Assembly: GCF_000002985.6 (NCBI RefSeq)
Contig: NC_003284.9
Span: forward strand, 16,120,001 to 16,184,000
DNA: 64,000 nt
Direction: 5' to 3'
DNA from: Caenorhabditis elegans
Lineage: Eukaryota; Nematoda; Chromadorea; Rhabditida; Rhabditidae
Shown here: one piece after another, positions 21,371 through 31,350 of the stretch
Position numbering within the stretch: position 1 is the stretch's first letter
How the letters are laid out: the number at the start of each line of letters is the position of its first letter
Position numbers and translations under genes: made by a program
The notes under the pieces: generated by a model
Database searches by the model: none
Seen by the model: the letters and a program-made list of their open reading frames with translations, nothing else
Told to the model about the DNA's origin: nothing

Positions 21371-24300
21371 TCAATCCCATTGGATTGTGTTTTTCTTGGC
21401 GGCTTTTGCAGCGGCAAGCTGCTTTCGTTCCTCTTGTCGCTTTTCCGTAGATACGGTGGCTTTCTTGCCAAGTGCATTTTCAACCATCCGGCGGGCGACT
21501 GTCGCAGTGGTTTGCTGCTTTTTTCTAAAAAAAAACGTTGTTTTATTATAGCATAACATGAGCAAACTGTTAATAAACTTCAGATCGTAAAATATTGACA
21601 ACGCATACGTGGTATCAGGCTGTCCCATTACGGGTTGATCTACAAAAAATGCGGGAATTTTTTGGTCAAAAAAGTGCGACGTCAGCACGTTCTTAACCAT
21701 ACAAAATCAGTTGAAAACTCTGCGTCTCTTTTCCCGCATTTTTTGTAGATCTACGTAGATCAAAGAGAAATGGGACACTCTGACACCATGCGCGCGCAAT
21801 GAAAAGCTGTCACAAAATTAGAGACTTTAAAAATTAGATACCAAAGTGAGACACAAAATTTGAGATTACTGAACCACGCACAAAACGCCTACAAGCCACG
21901 CAGGAGCCTGCCAGCCGCTGCAAACCAAGGGCTCCTGCGTAGTTTGTAGGTGCGTGGTTCAGTTTAGGAAGAGAGATTATTGCTCTACATTTTTGATTCC
22001 GAGTTTATGTCAACTTTCCATTTACTATAGTCCTTCAAAACCTTCAAAACTAACTTTAGAATTCCCAAACTAGCTGCATTGGTTTTCGCAGAATCCTGCA
22101 CAACCTTCGGCGAATCCGCCAGACTCCGGAATCGCAGCCAGTCATGTTTCGACAAAGTCAGACAATTTTTGGCTCGGTTCACACTTTCAAAGACGGCAAA
22201 CACCACTTTTCGCTCCATCCACATCACCTTGCAATCGCCGTTTCCAATTGTTTCCATTGCCTTCACAACGTCTTCCTGCATTTTGTAGTCCGGGACTCCA
22301 TAGATTTCCAGCACATGCTGGAGAAACGCTGTATCCCAATCCGAGTTTCGTTGCGGCGGTGGTGGAGCTTTTGACATTGATTGCGCTTTTTTCTCTTCTT
22401 TTTTCTTATCCTTCAGAAGGTTTTCCATGCGAACTGTCAAATCATCATCGTCGGCAGTTTCCCAGTCGTCTAGGACACTCATTGTGAGAGGCTCGCTAGA
22501 CTTTGCCTTTTCCAAACTTTCCGGGTCGTTGCAAAACAGGTTTCTTGCCACAGGCTTTTTGGGCGCGCTGAGTACTGCCGCGCGATCAATGATCTCCTTT
22601 TTGTTGGAGAAAAGATTGGAGATGACGTCTAGCGCAAGCTTTTGGCTTTCCGATTCAAGTTCTTGATCTGATAGTCTGGGAGCCTTGATTGGAGCAGCTG
22701 GGACTTTTGCAGGTTGGGAAGGCTTCTTCGTTGACGTCAAAAGTTCTGGTACAGAAACTGGAACTGATACAGTCACAGGTGGTATTTGCGGTGGTGCCGG
22801 AAGTGGTTGGAATGTGTCGAGGAGCAGCGGAAGAATGTCCCTATCACTATCGTAATCTGAAACATGAGATGATAAAACTGGACGTGAGCTTTAAAAACAC
22901 TTACCGTATCTAGTATTCAGACTAATTGGTGGATAGAAACCTTCAGGTGCTTGTGGCTGTTGCTGCTGATGTTGTTGTGGTGGTGGTGGCTGATATTCTA
23001 CAAAATTTCCTTCGTAACGCTGGTTCTCTTGGAAACGCGTCAAGTGCGGAGGTTGCTGTGGGAACGCCGGGAAGGCAGATAATCCGATGGCTCGTTGCGG
23101 CGGGTTGTGGACGACTTCGCTGAGCTTCTTTTGGAGCAACGCGTCCGAGTTTGGTGTGAGCACTGAAAAAGTGTGTTTTTGTAAATCAGCTGATTCGGCC
23201 AATCTTATTTTTTGTAAGTTCAGAAATAATGATTCCTAAATTAAATTTTAATGATTCCTAAATTAAATTTTAATCATTTTGGGGTGCAGATACACAAGTA
23301 TTTTTAGGAATACAATGACAGCACGAAACAAAATAAAAACTTACGAGGAGTAAATCCAGCAGGATCCTGACCCGTCGTTTGCAAAAACAGTGGTGATGTC
23401 TTGGAAATGGGAGATGTGATGTCCGATGTTGTCGGCTGTTGCTGCTCCGGTTTCAGATTCTGAGCGGCAGCCGTGAACTTTTGCGCGTACGCAGGACGGG
23501 ATGCCGGCGGCGTCGGGGCTTTCGTACTTCGATGGGAGAACGTTGTAGTTGGCTGAAAATCGATACATTAGATTCGGGAAATGTATAAAATTAAAGAGGG
23601 AAAGGCAAATGACATAGTCGGTAAAGAGAAAAGGTATTATTCCTTTTTATATTAATGTAAGGTTTCAAAAATTGCAGTACGCTTTGAAAATATATATTGT
23701 TGAAAATACACAGTGAAAAGTTCCTAGCCAAGCAGCCCGGAAATGGAAAATCCCTTTTTTATTCCGATCGGGAAAGCACAATCGTCCGTGCAAAGTGGGA
23801 AAAGTGGCAACAAAGAGCAATGGCATTTTTTCTACGAGCTATCAATTTTCACTTGATTCAATAATTCAGTTTTTGTTAAGTTGCCATCACATTAGAGTTG
23901 AAAAAAATGACTAAAAAACCACGAAAGCATGTGAGTGAGAGTGTGTCACCAGGCATGAGGAATGAGGGCAGGAAAAGAAAAAAAGACTTAAATTGATATA
24001 GAGCCATGCACACGCGTTGTTCCTTGATTCAAAAAATGTATAAAAATCGATAACGTTGGCAAAAGTGTGTGTGTGTGTGTGTGTCTATGCGAGTGTGTTG
24101 GTAAGGGAGGGTGCCCCTCGTCTCTTCACCCGCACACACATACACACACACACACACACCCGACTAGAGGTCATCTATTGTTTTGTTGAAGATGGCTGCT
24201 ACCTACCCTCGAATCACTGTCGTCGTTGTATTCCGTGTCGTCGGTGGTGCCGGTGTGGAGGAAGATGTCAATGTCATCAGAGAGCTGATACCTCGGAGTC

Positions 24301-26937
24301 GGCTTGTGATTGTTGATTAGCTCCACCTGGAAATATGTGCGGTTTTGGAGTTGTACAGTTGCAGACACAGACAGAAAATAGACTCTTCTAATAATAGTTT
24401 CTTATCAGCGCAATCCTACAATGTGAAAATAAATAGTGGAAATAAAATTCTAACTTCACTGGTAGCTTGATAATTTAAATCACTTCACAAAAAAGCCATG
24501 TAACCGACCGGTAAATTGACTACTGAGTCGAGCCCAGTCTTGATCTACGGAACACGTCTATCAACGCGCGGTGTCAGGCTCTCGATCACATTTTGATTAG
24601 GGTTCCCAGCTGAGTGAGGCGCAAAATGCGGGCCTAACGCCGACGCCGAGCGCCGCTGTGTGTTGTAACTAAGTTTGAAATGTGGTTATTTGGAAGCGGC
24701 AGACACATTCGGGGTTTCGCTACTTGGCGTGAAATGAGTAACATGGTGTGTGTGCAGCGAAGTGCAAAGTGTGGCTATTTGGAAGCGGCCGACGCGATCG
24801 GGGTTCCGCGCCACATGCGGCGTGGGTGACGTCGTGAGGCCGGCACGGCGACCGCCGAGGCCGGCGGAGGCGCCGTTGCGGCGACCTCGCGGGAGCCCTA
24901 GTTTTGATTTACAATAAATACTGGAATTTTTTCCAAAGTTGAGCGTAGCACGTTCTTAACCGTGAAGCCTCATTTGAAAAGTGTGCGTCTAGACCCTTCT
25001 AAATTCTTGAAATTATCAAAGATCAAACCGAAATTGGACAATTCGACACGATTCGTATCTACTAATTTGAATAATTTTGATGTTGGTATACTATCAGCCT
25101 ATGCGTCGTTAAAAAAACAGTTGCATGCATCACCTAGGTAAAATATTTGGCAAAACGATCCCTTCAAACTAGTCCACACATTTCTTAAAACTAAAACAAA
25201 ACTGCGCTATTCCTGTTGTTGTTTTTGTTGTCATTGCACACGGTGTCTCTTGGCACGATGGGTTCTTTTTTTTTCGTCTCGAACCTTTCTCTTGTTTACC
25301 AGGGGTCCTAGGACAGTGGTGGTACACATGGAGAATAACTAAACTAAACTGCTAAAGAAGCACGCGGCGCGGGACGACAAAAGGGACACTGACGCACTCT
25401 CACCACAACAACTGAAAAAAAAATCGTTTTGGCCTATGTCTCGGCACTCTACTTCTTCTTCCCTTTTCAAATGACAACAACACAATATTAGTTGGTGCGA
25501 GGAGGAGAGAGGAGGATGCTGAGCTATGCTGCTGGGTAAACAAACGCAGCGCTGATTCTTGGCTTGATGCCAAGCCCCGGCAGATCACGTCACTTCTCAT
25601 TTCAGCTGTTTTTCGATAGCTCGACATTTCCTCACACCGCCATAATAATAATAATAATGCAATGAATGATCAACCACCAATAATAATTTCGAAATAAAAA
25701 AAATAGCTGGAAAAAAAATGCAAACCTCCAAATCCTCCGCCTCTGCAGTATTCGTTGACGTAGTCGGTGCAAACGAATGAATCGAGAACGTCGGTGACAT
25801 TGGCTCATATCTCTCGGGCTCTCCGAAAGACTCTTCATCGTCACCATCGTTACCATGTTGGTAGTTTTGTGGATCATCTGGCAGAATCGTAGAATTTTGC
25901 GGGCAATACCCAGACTCGTTGTATCCAGAAGGTTCATAGCTGGACGTTGAAGGGTAGCAAACTTCAGAAGAAAGATAATCTGGAAGTTGTAAATTAATGA
26001 GTGTAAAATTTTTGCCTAGAAACTGCTGATGGTAAAATCGAGAAAATAAGTATAATTTTGAGCAACAAATTTTTTATCAAAAGCTGATACAGTGGAAAAT
26101 TCCAACTTTGACATCATATGGAACTTTCTAGTCCAACTCGTCATTTTATTTTCTTAACTATAATATTTTAAAGTTTAATTTTAAATGGTTATTAATACTC
26201 ACCAGTTTGTGGCTGCTGTTGCAAGTGCATAGCATGCTGCTGCTTCATGGATTGATGCTGCTGTTGCTGCTGCTGCTGCTGATGAAGAGCATGGAACGTT
26301 GCTGTCGGTGGAAGTGGCGACATGTTCAACGCCTGATACAGTTCCTCGTCGGAAAACGAGACTCTTGGTTGTGGCGGTGGCGCGAGGTTCGCAGCTTGCA
26401 TCATAAACATTTGGTTCTGATAGGCAAGTGCTCGTGTATTGTCCATCGCATCTGGCGGACTGCGCTGTTGGTCGACGACGTTGTGCTCCGGCGCCGCCGG
26501 GTAGTTGTTGTAGTTCGGCGGTTGATACCAGCCAGACCCGTAAAGCATTGGGTTAGATAACCCGGTGGCACCACTATCCGTGTGGTAGTACTGTGATTGA
26601 CCCGTAGTATGTGTCCATTCTTCGTTCACTCTAAAAAAAAACAAAGACCTATAGTAAGTCAAGTAAGTCTAAACTCCTATACTGAAAACTTTTTGACTTA
26701 TCACTTCTGGAAAAGTTGAAAATTTATCATTTAAAAAAATCGATAATTTTCGTGTTTCATTATTAACTTGCTCCTATTGAACTAATCAGTTTGTTTTTTC
26801 TTCTAAAATTTTTACAGCTCAACTCAAGACTGTTCAAAAATTAAAAAAAAACAAAAGAAAACAACTCACCCTTGGAGAACCTGTGGCTGCTGAACTTGCT
26901 GAACCAAGTTTGAGTTGTAACCGTAGCCGGTCATCAT
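21371..26937 (-). CDS. R3HCC1/R3HCC1L-like protein, Gln/Pro-rich, 8 exons
   Basis: Exons in transcript order are 26937-26870, 26630-26203, 25979-25726, 24326-24207, 23552-23345, 23162-22905, 22856-22055 and 21524-21371. Phases agree throughout and give 763 residues. The N-terminal half is disordered: Gln/Pro/Tyr-rich with a Q8 tract in exon 2, an acidic stretch in exon 3 (GNDGDDEESF) and a D/E-rich segment in exon 4 (TTDDTEYNDDSDS). Exon 7 has DDWETADDDD, a Lys/Glu-rich helix and then an RRM-like block at about 619-695 (HVLEIYGVPDYKMQEDVV, VVFAVFESVNRAKNCL). Exon 8 adds TATVARRMVENALGKK and a Lys/Gln-rich helix. The order of this block followed by an ARR-V-ALG segment is what I recall of vertebrate R3HCC1/R3HCC1L C-termini. 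No R3H domain is visible. A role in RNA binding is inference. The ATG at 26937 follows a 5'UTR with no upstream in-frame start. Confidence 0.85.
21607..21793. repeat. CACGTGGTGT-family palindrome in the last intron of the R3HCC1-like gene
   Basis: TACGTGGTATCAGGCTGTCCC at the left pairs with GGGACACTCTGACACCATGCG at the right. Internal TTTTTTGTAGATC arms also pair. It is inside the intron 21525-22054. Confidence 0.8.
21878..21962. repeat. Small palindromic element next to the previous one
   Basis: CTGAACCACGCAC and GCCACGCAGGAGCC at 21878-21918 pair with GGCTCCTGCGTAG and GTGCGTGGTTCAG at about 21928-21962. It lies in the same intron. Confidence 0.75.
21985..22054 (-). other. Read-through alternative 3' coding end of the R3HCC1-like gene
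   Basis: If the donor GTTAGT at 22054-22049 is not used, the frame continues 22 codons past the exon 7 boundary to a TAG at 21985. That gives a protein of 735 residues that lacks the conserved ARR-V-ALG tail encoded by exon 8. Confidence 0.4.
23553..24206 (-). other. Intron 4 of the R3HCC1-like gene
   Basis: It contains facing GT and CA runs at 24066-24082 and 24132-24158, which can pair as a hairpin. No nested gene. Confidence 0.6.
24565..25050. repeat. CACGTGGTGT-family palindrome split by a hAT-type MITE
   Basis: The left half (GCGCGGTGTCAGGCT) at 24565-24598 and the right half (AAGATCAAACCGAAATTGGA) ending near 25050 belong to one element. It is interrupted by the TAGGG element at 24599-24900 and lies in intron 3 of the R3HCC1-like gene. 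Confidence 0.75.
24599..24900. mobile_element. hAT-type MITE (TAGGGYTCCC family), nested copy
   Basis: Ends TAGGGTTCCCAG and GGGAGCCCTA are inverted. The 8-bp flanks ATTTTGAT and GTTTTGAT match at 7 of 8 bases. The GC-rich interior contains GGCGCAAAATGCGGGCC and GGAAGCGGCCGACGCGATCG. Relatives are at about 47028-47293 and 61738-61962; 41982-42182 shares the ends. Confidence 0.75.
25060..25640. promoter_or_regulatory. GC-rich island in intron 3 of the R3HCC1-like gene
   Basis: 25330-25620 is GC-rich (GCACGCGGCGCGGGACG, TGCCAAGCCCCGGC) in an otherwise AT-rich intron. It could be an internal promoter for a shorter transcript. No in-frame first exon was identified. Confidence 0.3.
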
Positions 26938-27022
26938 GTTGCTCCCAACGAACGGATGCAGTGGTTTTGTTGTTTCCAACGGTCAATCTAACCACCAGAG
27001 TTTAGAGGAGTCGGACGACTAC

Positions 27023-27025
27023 CTG
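27023..27025 (-). promoter_or_regulatory. Splice (possibly SL) acceptor in the 5'UTR of the R3HCC1-like gene
   Basis: On the minus strand GATATTTCAG ends at 27023, 85 bases before the ATG at 26937. It is the last strong acceptor before the start codon. Confidence 0.5.
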
Positions 27026-27279
27026 AAATATCATACAATGTTTATATAGTTGCAGCAAATGAGTAACAACGAACGATTGATGAAATATAATCATTGCTGC
27101 GAGAAACTGAGGAAGATATTTTTTGTGAAAGTAAATAAAAATTCATGTTTAAACTGTTCTCTAAACTAGTGAACGGATAGTTTCAAAATAGATAGTTTCA
27201 AAGTGAACAAAACAAAACATGGAAACAAAACATATGTTCTATCCCACCAAAAACGTACGAACAGGTACTGGTTTGGTTA

Positions 27280-28060
27280 GTTAGTTAGTTAGTAAGTGAG
27301 GGGAGGTCCTGGCTTGCTTGGGGGGCGCGCAAAGCAAATTACATTTGAAAGGTGTTTATATAAGAATTACATGTATCTACCAACTATTTCGCAATACTGT
27401 TGTTGCTGTACACGATGGAACAGGGCATAGAATGAGAGAAAAAACTACCCGAGATAGAGGGCAATCGAAAGAGATAGGCACGAAAAAAAAACAAACGAGG
27501 GGCGTGGTGACTGAGGAGCAAGAAAAAAAAAGAATGAAGGTGGGTTTGCTCATTTCACTAACTCTGTGTGTGTGTGTGTGTGATAAAAACCACTGAGAGC
27601 AGCAGCACCTGACGGACGAATTGAAAAATCTAATATCACTTCCGACGAATGCGTACTTGGCGCCAAAGCGCGCGCGCGCATCGAAGGTCATTAGCTCGCC
27701 ACCCATAGCAACAAGATGTCGAATCGTTTCGAGGGCGGAGATACAGAGGACAGCTGGGCGAGGCAGGCGTAGACAGGCAGGCAAAAATTGTGTGTGTGTA
27801 TGTGTGCGGGAGGGCGGCGGAGGACAAGCGGCACGAGCGGTCGAACGAACGAGCGGATGGTGTGGGAAGATGGGGGGAAGAGGAAAGCGAGGAGAGAGAG
27901 AGAGAGACATAGAGACAGAGAGAGATTTAGATTCGGTGAGGGCCCCTCTCTCTCTCACTGGGCTATGATGATGCAAGATGACCCATTCAAATGTTGCGCG
28001 TACTGGGAAACGAGGAGAGCGCAGAGAAATTAGAGTATGGACAATGAGTGACGAGGAGGA
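27280..28060. promoter_or_regulatory. GC-rich/simple-repeat island upstream of the R3HCC1-like gene
   Basis: It contains GT runs at about 27566-27582 and 27790-27806, GCGCGCGCGC near 27670, a (GA)n tract at about 27890-27925 and CTCTCTCTCTC at about 27946. A 261-codon minus-strand open frame crosses it, but it is Ser/Leu/Pro/His-Thr low complexity generated by these tracts, so I read the island as a promoter or enhancer. Confidence 0.4.
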
Positions 28061-28069
28061 CAAGGAAGT

Positions 28070-29515
28070 GCATGTGTTTTGGAGATGAAATTTGTTTTTA
28101 GGAAATTTGAGAACTGGTTGGTGTACACATTGAATTGCAGATGAGTTTTTGCGGTGTTTCAAGCTTGGTGCGGAGCATTATTCATGTGAAAGCAATTAAG
28201 GAATGAAGTACTGAAGCCAAAGAAGTTTGATACCTAGTTTCCTAGTTTCCTTTCCGAGCTTCTCAAAAATCACTGTATAAAGTTCAACATCTTTACCACT
28301 GTCGCAATACCACGGTAACACAAGACTCTGAAAACCTAAAATGATATCTCAAAAACCAGCACAAATCATGCAATGCATATATAAAAAACGGCATGAAAAT
28401 GTTCTATATGTTTTCGCTAGAATTCCAGTACACATTTTTTATTTTGTGTACCTTCAAAGCTAGCTCCGTGGAGCGCGTTTGAACTCATTTAAAAGATAAA
28501 CAGTGTTAAAATTGTCGAAAATCTAAAGTTGAGAAGACTGCTTAAACTCCAACAGAAAAATTAATTCACATTAAAGACGAGAGAAATCGAAGCAATTTGA
28601 ATGCTATAAAATTAGACAACCTAAAATTGAAAATTACTTGTATAGCAAAACATCACAATGAACTAGTGTTCTCATTATGAACTCGTTTGTAAATTGACAA
28701 AAAATTAGATATGAGCCAATAAATTCTGACCTAGTTCACGTGGGTTTACTTTTGAAAATTTATTAAATGCGTTTCAAATGCTTTCAGGGAACACAAATTT
28801 GCAACAAAAATAGGCCCAAACTTTTCCAAATAGTGTCTGAAATATGCTCCAAAAGTCGCACATATTATTACGATCAAAAACCCATGTCATTCTCAATTCC
28901 ATTTCCTATTCAATTTCCTTCTCTCCGTTCCAAAGGACATACAAAGTTCTATAGTACTTGCCACATAATGCCATCACCCTTTTTTTCCAGCTCTCCGCAT
29001 GACTAATAAGGTCTAAAAGTGCGTTGGTCCTTCCTTTCACACTAATAGTTCCAAAGATTCTCTTGAGAAGAAAACAGCTCAGAAATAAAACGGGGAAGAT
29101 TGAACGTGGGGGGATAAAAGAACGAAAAAATAAAAAAAACAATTCCAGAGTAGTAGTTCAGAACGAGCAGAGTGACGTTGTACTCGATTCTATTTTCTCC
29201 CAGTTTCTAGTTTCCGGTCTCGGCAAAAAAAAAAGTGCAAAGCATTAAGCTCGCAGGGCAGATGCGTGGGTCGATTTGGTCAAGAAATTGTATAAATGCA
29301 TGGAATCATTGCAGGTAGGGGGAAATAAGAGGGTGTTGAGAAATGAGTCTATGTTGTTTTATTGTGCAGACCTGGCAGGAATATAGATTGGAAGTTCGAT
29401 TTTTAAATTTTGATTTTAAATTTTGTGAGATTGTTTTATACGGAAAAACTTCATGGATGCAAAATAGCAACTGGAGAATTTGGTAGCTTACTGAACCGCA
29501 GTATACATCGAAAAA
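28070..29515. other. Intergenic, no gene seen
   Basis: AT-rich. It contains the recurring motif GTGGAGCGCGTTTG near 28469. No exon structure. Confidence 0.45.
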
Positions 29516-29521
29516 TGGAGC

Positions 29522-29744
29522 TACCGTATTTCCTCTATTAGTATTGCACCCGACTACTCAACTTTGAAACGTTATATCTCGGTTCGTTTTAAAGATATCA
29601 ATTTCTTATAAATTGCAAAATGATAGAAAAAGAACTGACAAATATTTTGCCAGTTGACAGTTTTTGAATAGAACAATCGATAACTGAGATATTAGCGGTC
29701 AAACATGAACAAATGGGTGCAATAGTAATAGAGGAAATACGATA
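29522..29744. repeat. TA-flanked MITE, relative of the nested element at 14976
   Basis: Left end TACCGTATTTCCTCTATTAG, right end CTATTAC-type complement reading AATAGAGGAAATACGATA. The ends are inverted and TA-flanked, and the interior carries GCACCC as in the 14976 copy. Confidence 0.7.
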
Positions 29745-30019
29745 TTTATCTACTAAAGTTAGTGTTTTAAGTGATATTAATTAAAGAGCACCTGATATTT
29801 AAGAGAACTGAACTAAATCAAAATCGAAAAATAAGTTGGCTTAAAATTCATTTTTAGCTCGGCTTCAACTTGAGAGCTCAATTGACCGACAGCTCAACAG
29901 TCTGGTTTTGTTGAACTTCAAATTGTGATAACATTTAAAAATCATTAATCGAGATTGCAATCTATGTTAATTCCATAATTCCCTACATTTATGTGTCTAA
30001 CACTGTCTGATCTTGGACA

Positions 30020-30480
30020 AAAAACATTTTGTTGGAAAAACATCATAGACGAAAAAGTTCCTTGAGCTGGAAAATCCGGCGCAGAAGAACTATAACTACA
30101 ACAAAGTATTACAAAGTAGCCGCCATCTTCTTTTTCAGTTTTTCACAAATTTTTGTGTTCGAAAAAAGTCATAGGGCACAAAGGCAAGCGGACGAAAAAA
30201 ACAAGGGGGAGACAAGCGCAAGTCGGTAGAGGAAAGAACGAAGAGGAGGGCAAGGTGGTGTAGGAAGAAGTGATGGCGGGGGGGGGGGGGGGGGGGGTTG
30301 ACAGTAAGATAGTGTGGGAGACAGTGAGTCGCAGAGAAATTCAGTGAGGTTATGTACAGTGTGTGTGTGAGTGTGTGTGAGCGTGTGTGTATGTTGTGTG
30401 TCTGTGACATACTGTGCCCCCTCCACTGTGTGTCGTCTTACTGACCAAGCTCATAAGACAAGAAAACAATGGAGACAAGA
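30020..30480. promoter_or_regulatory. Island with a 20-G homopolymer
   Basis: Purine-rich on the plus strand over 30170-30300, with an uninterrupted run of 20 G at 30278-30297 and GT/GA microsatellites at 30358-30405. Composition resembles the other upstream islands. Confidence 0.4.
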
Positions 30481-30489
30481 GGGTGGTAG

Positions 30490-31350
30490 ATTAGAAACAG
30501 ACGTATTGATTTGTCAATAAATCGGTAATATGGTTACTCGGTAAACTGGTAATAGGCAATGGTTGGCTTGTTGCTTCGGACACATGGTACCTTGCAACTC
30601 GACAATTGTAGTAACCTGGTAGCTCGGGTTCTAGGCAACTAGGCAAATCGGCAAAACGAAAACTTGGTCTCCACGTGGTGTCAGGCTGTCTCATTGCGGT
30701 CTCCCGCATTTTTCCAAGATCAAACCAAAATAAGACATTTGACACCACGTGGGTCTCGTTGCAAAGTCGTCAACTTAGTAGCACCGTAGCTCGGTATTAA
30801 TGCTAATTCAGGAAGACGATATATTGGTAACGGCAGTATGTCCTTTCACAACCGGACGGTTTAAGAACTCAGCCACTAGACCAATTGGCAGATCAAAACT
30901 TGGGACAACTTGAAACTCGGCTATTTTTAACCAGAATTCACTATCCCAGAAGCCTATCAATTTGACAACTCGGCAACCCTCAGGCGAAAAAATAAACTCC
31001 TACCAAAAGTCTGAGAATGACAAAACAAGTCCTGCCGAAACTTGAACGGAAAATTGATAGAAATTAAACTCATACTCAATTGTAGATATCCTGCCCAAAA
31101 TTGTAAGAGCCTTCCCAATAGTCAAACTCTTGCCGACCCCTGCCGAGTAACTGGCGAGAACTAAATTGTCAAGGCTCGGCAATAGTTTATTTTTTTACTG
31201 AGCTCAATGGATTAGAAACTCACCGATCAGCAGTTCCGCAACACAGTAATTGGGCAAATTGGCAATTCGGCAATAGGTTAATCCGATCAATTGGCTATAT
31301 CATTACTCCATAACTTGGCAACTAGAAAAATGGAATTGTCCAAGTTTCGG
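30490..31350. repeat. Degenerate CGGCAA/CTCGGTAA repeat field
   Basis: For about 850 bp, short motifs such as ACTCGGCAA, GGCAACTAGG, GGTAACTCGG and CTTGGCAAC recur every 10-25 bases without a fixed period. It is interrupted by a perfect 82-bp palindrome. It does not look coding. Confidence 0.55.
30671..30752. repeat. CACGTGGTGT-family palindrome, short intact copy
   Basis: CCACGTGGTGTCAGGCTGTC at the left pairs with GACATTTGACACCACGTGG at the right; CCCGCATTTTT lies near the centre. 82 bp in total. Confidence 0.85.

Noticed and set aside
23341..23568. Minus-strand frame reading through exon 5 of the R3HCC1-like gene
   Set aside because: Out of phase with neighbouring exons; the alternative frame (Pro/Thr/Gln-rich) joins both neighbours in phase.
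27377..28162. 261-codon minus-strand open frame upstream of the R3HCC1-like gene
   Set aside because: Composition is driven by GT, GA and CT microsatellites (His-Thr, Ser-Leu, Pro runs), with no splice context or family resemblance.
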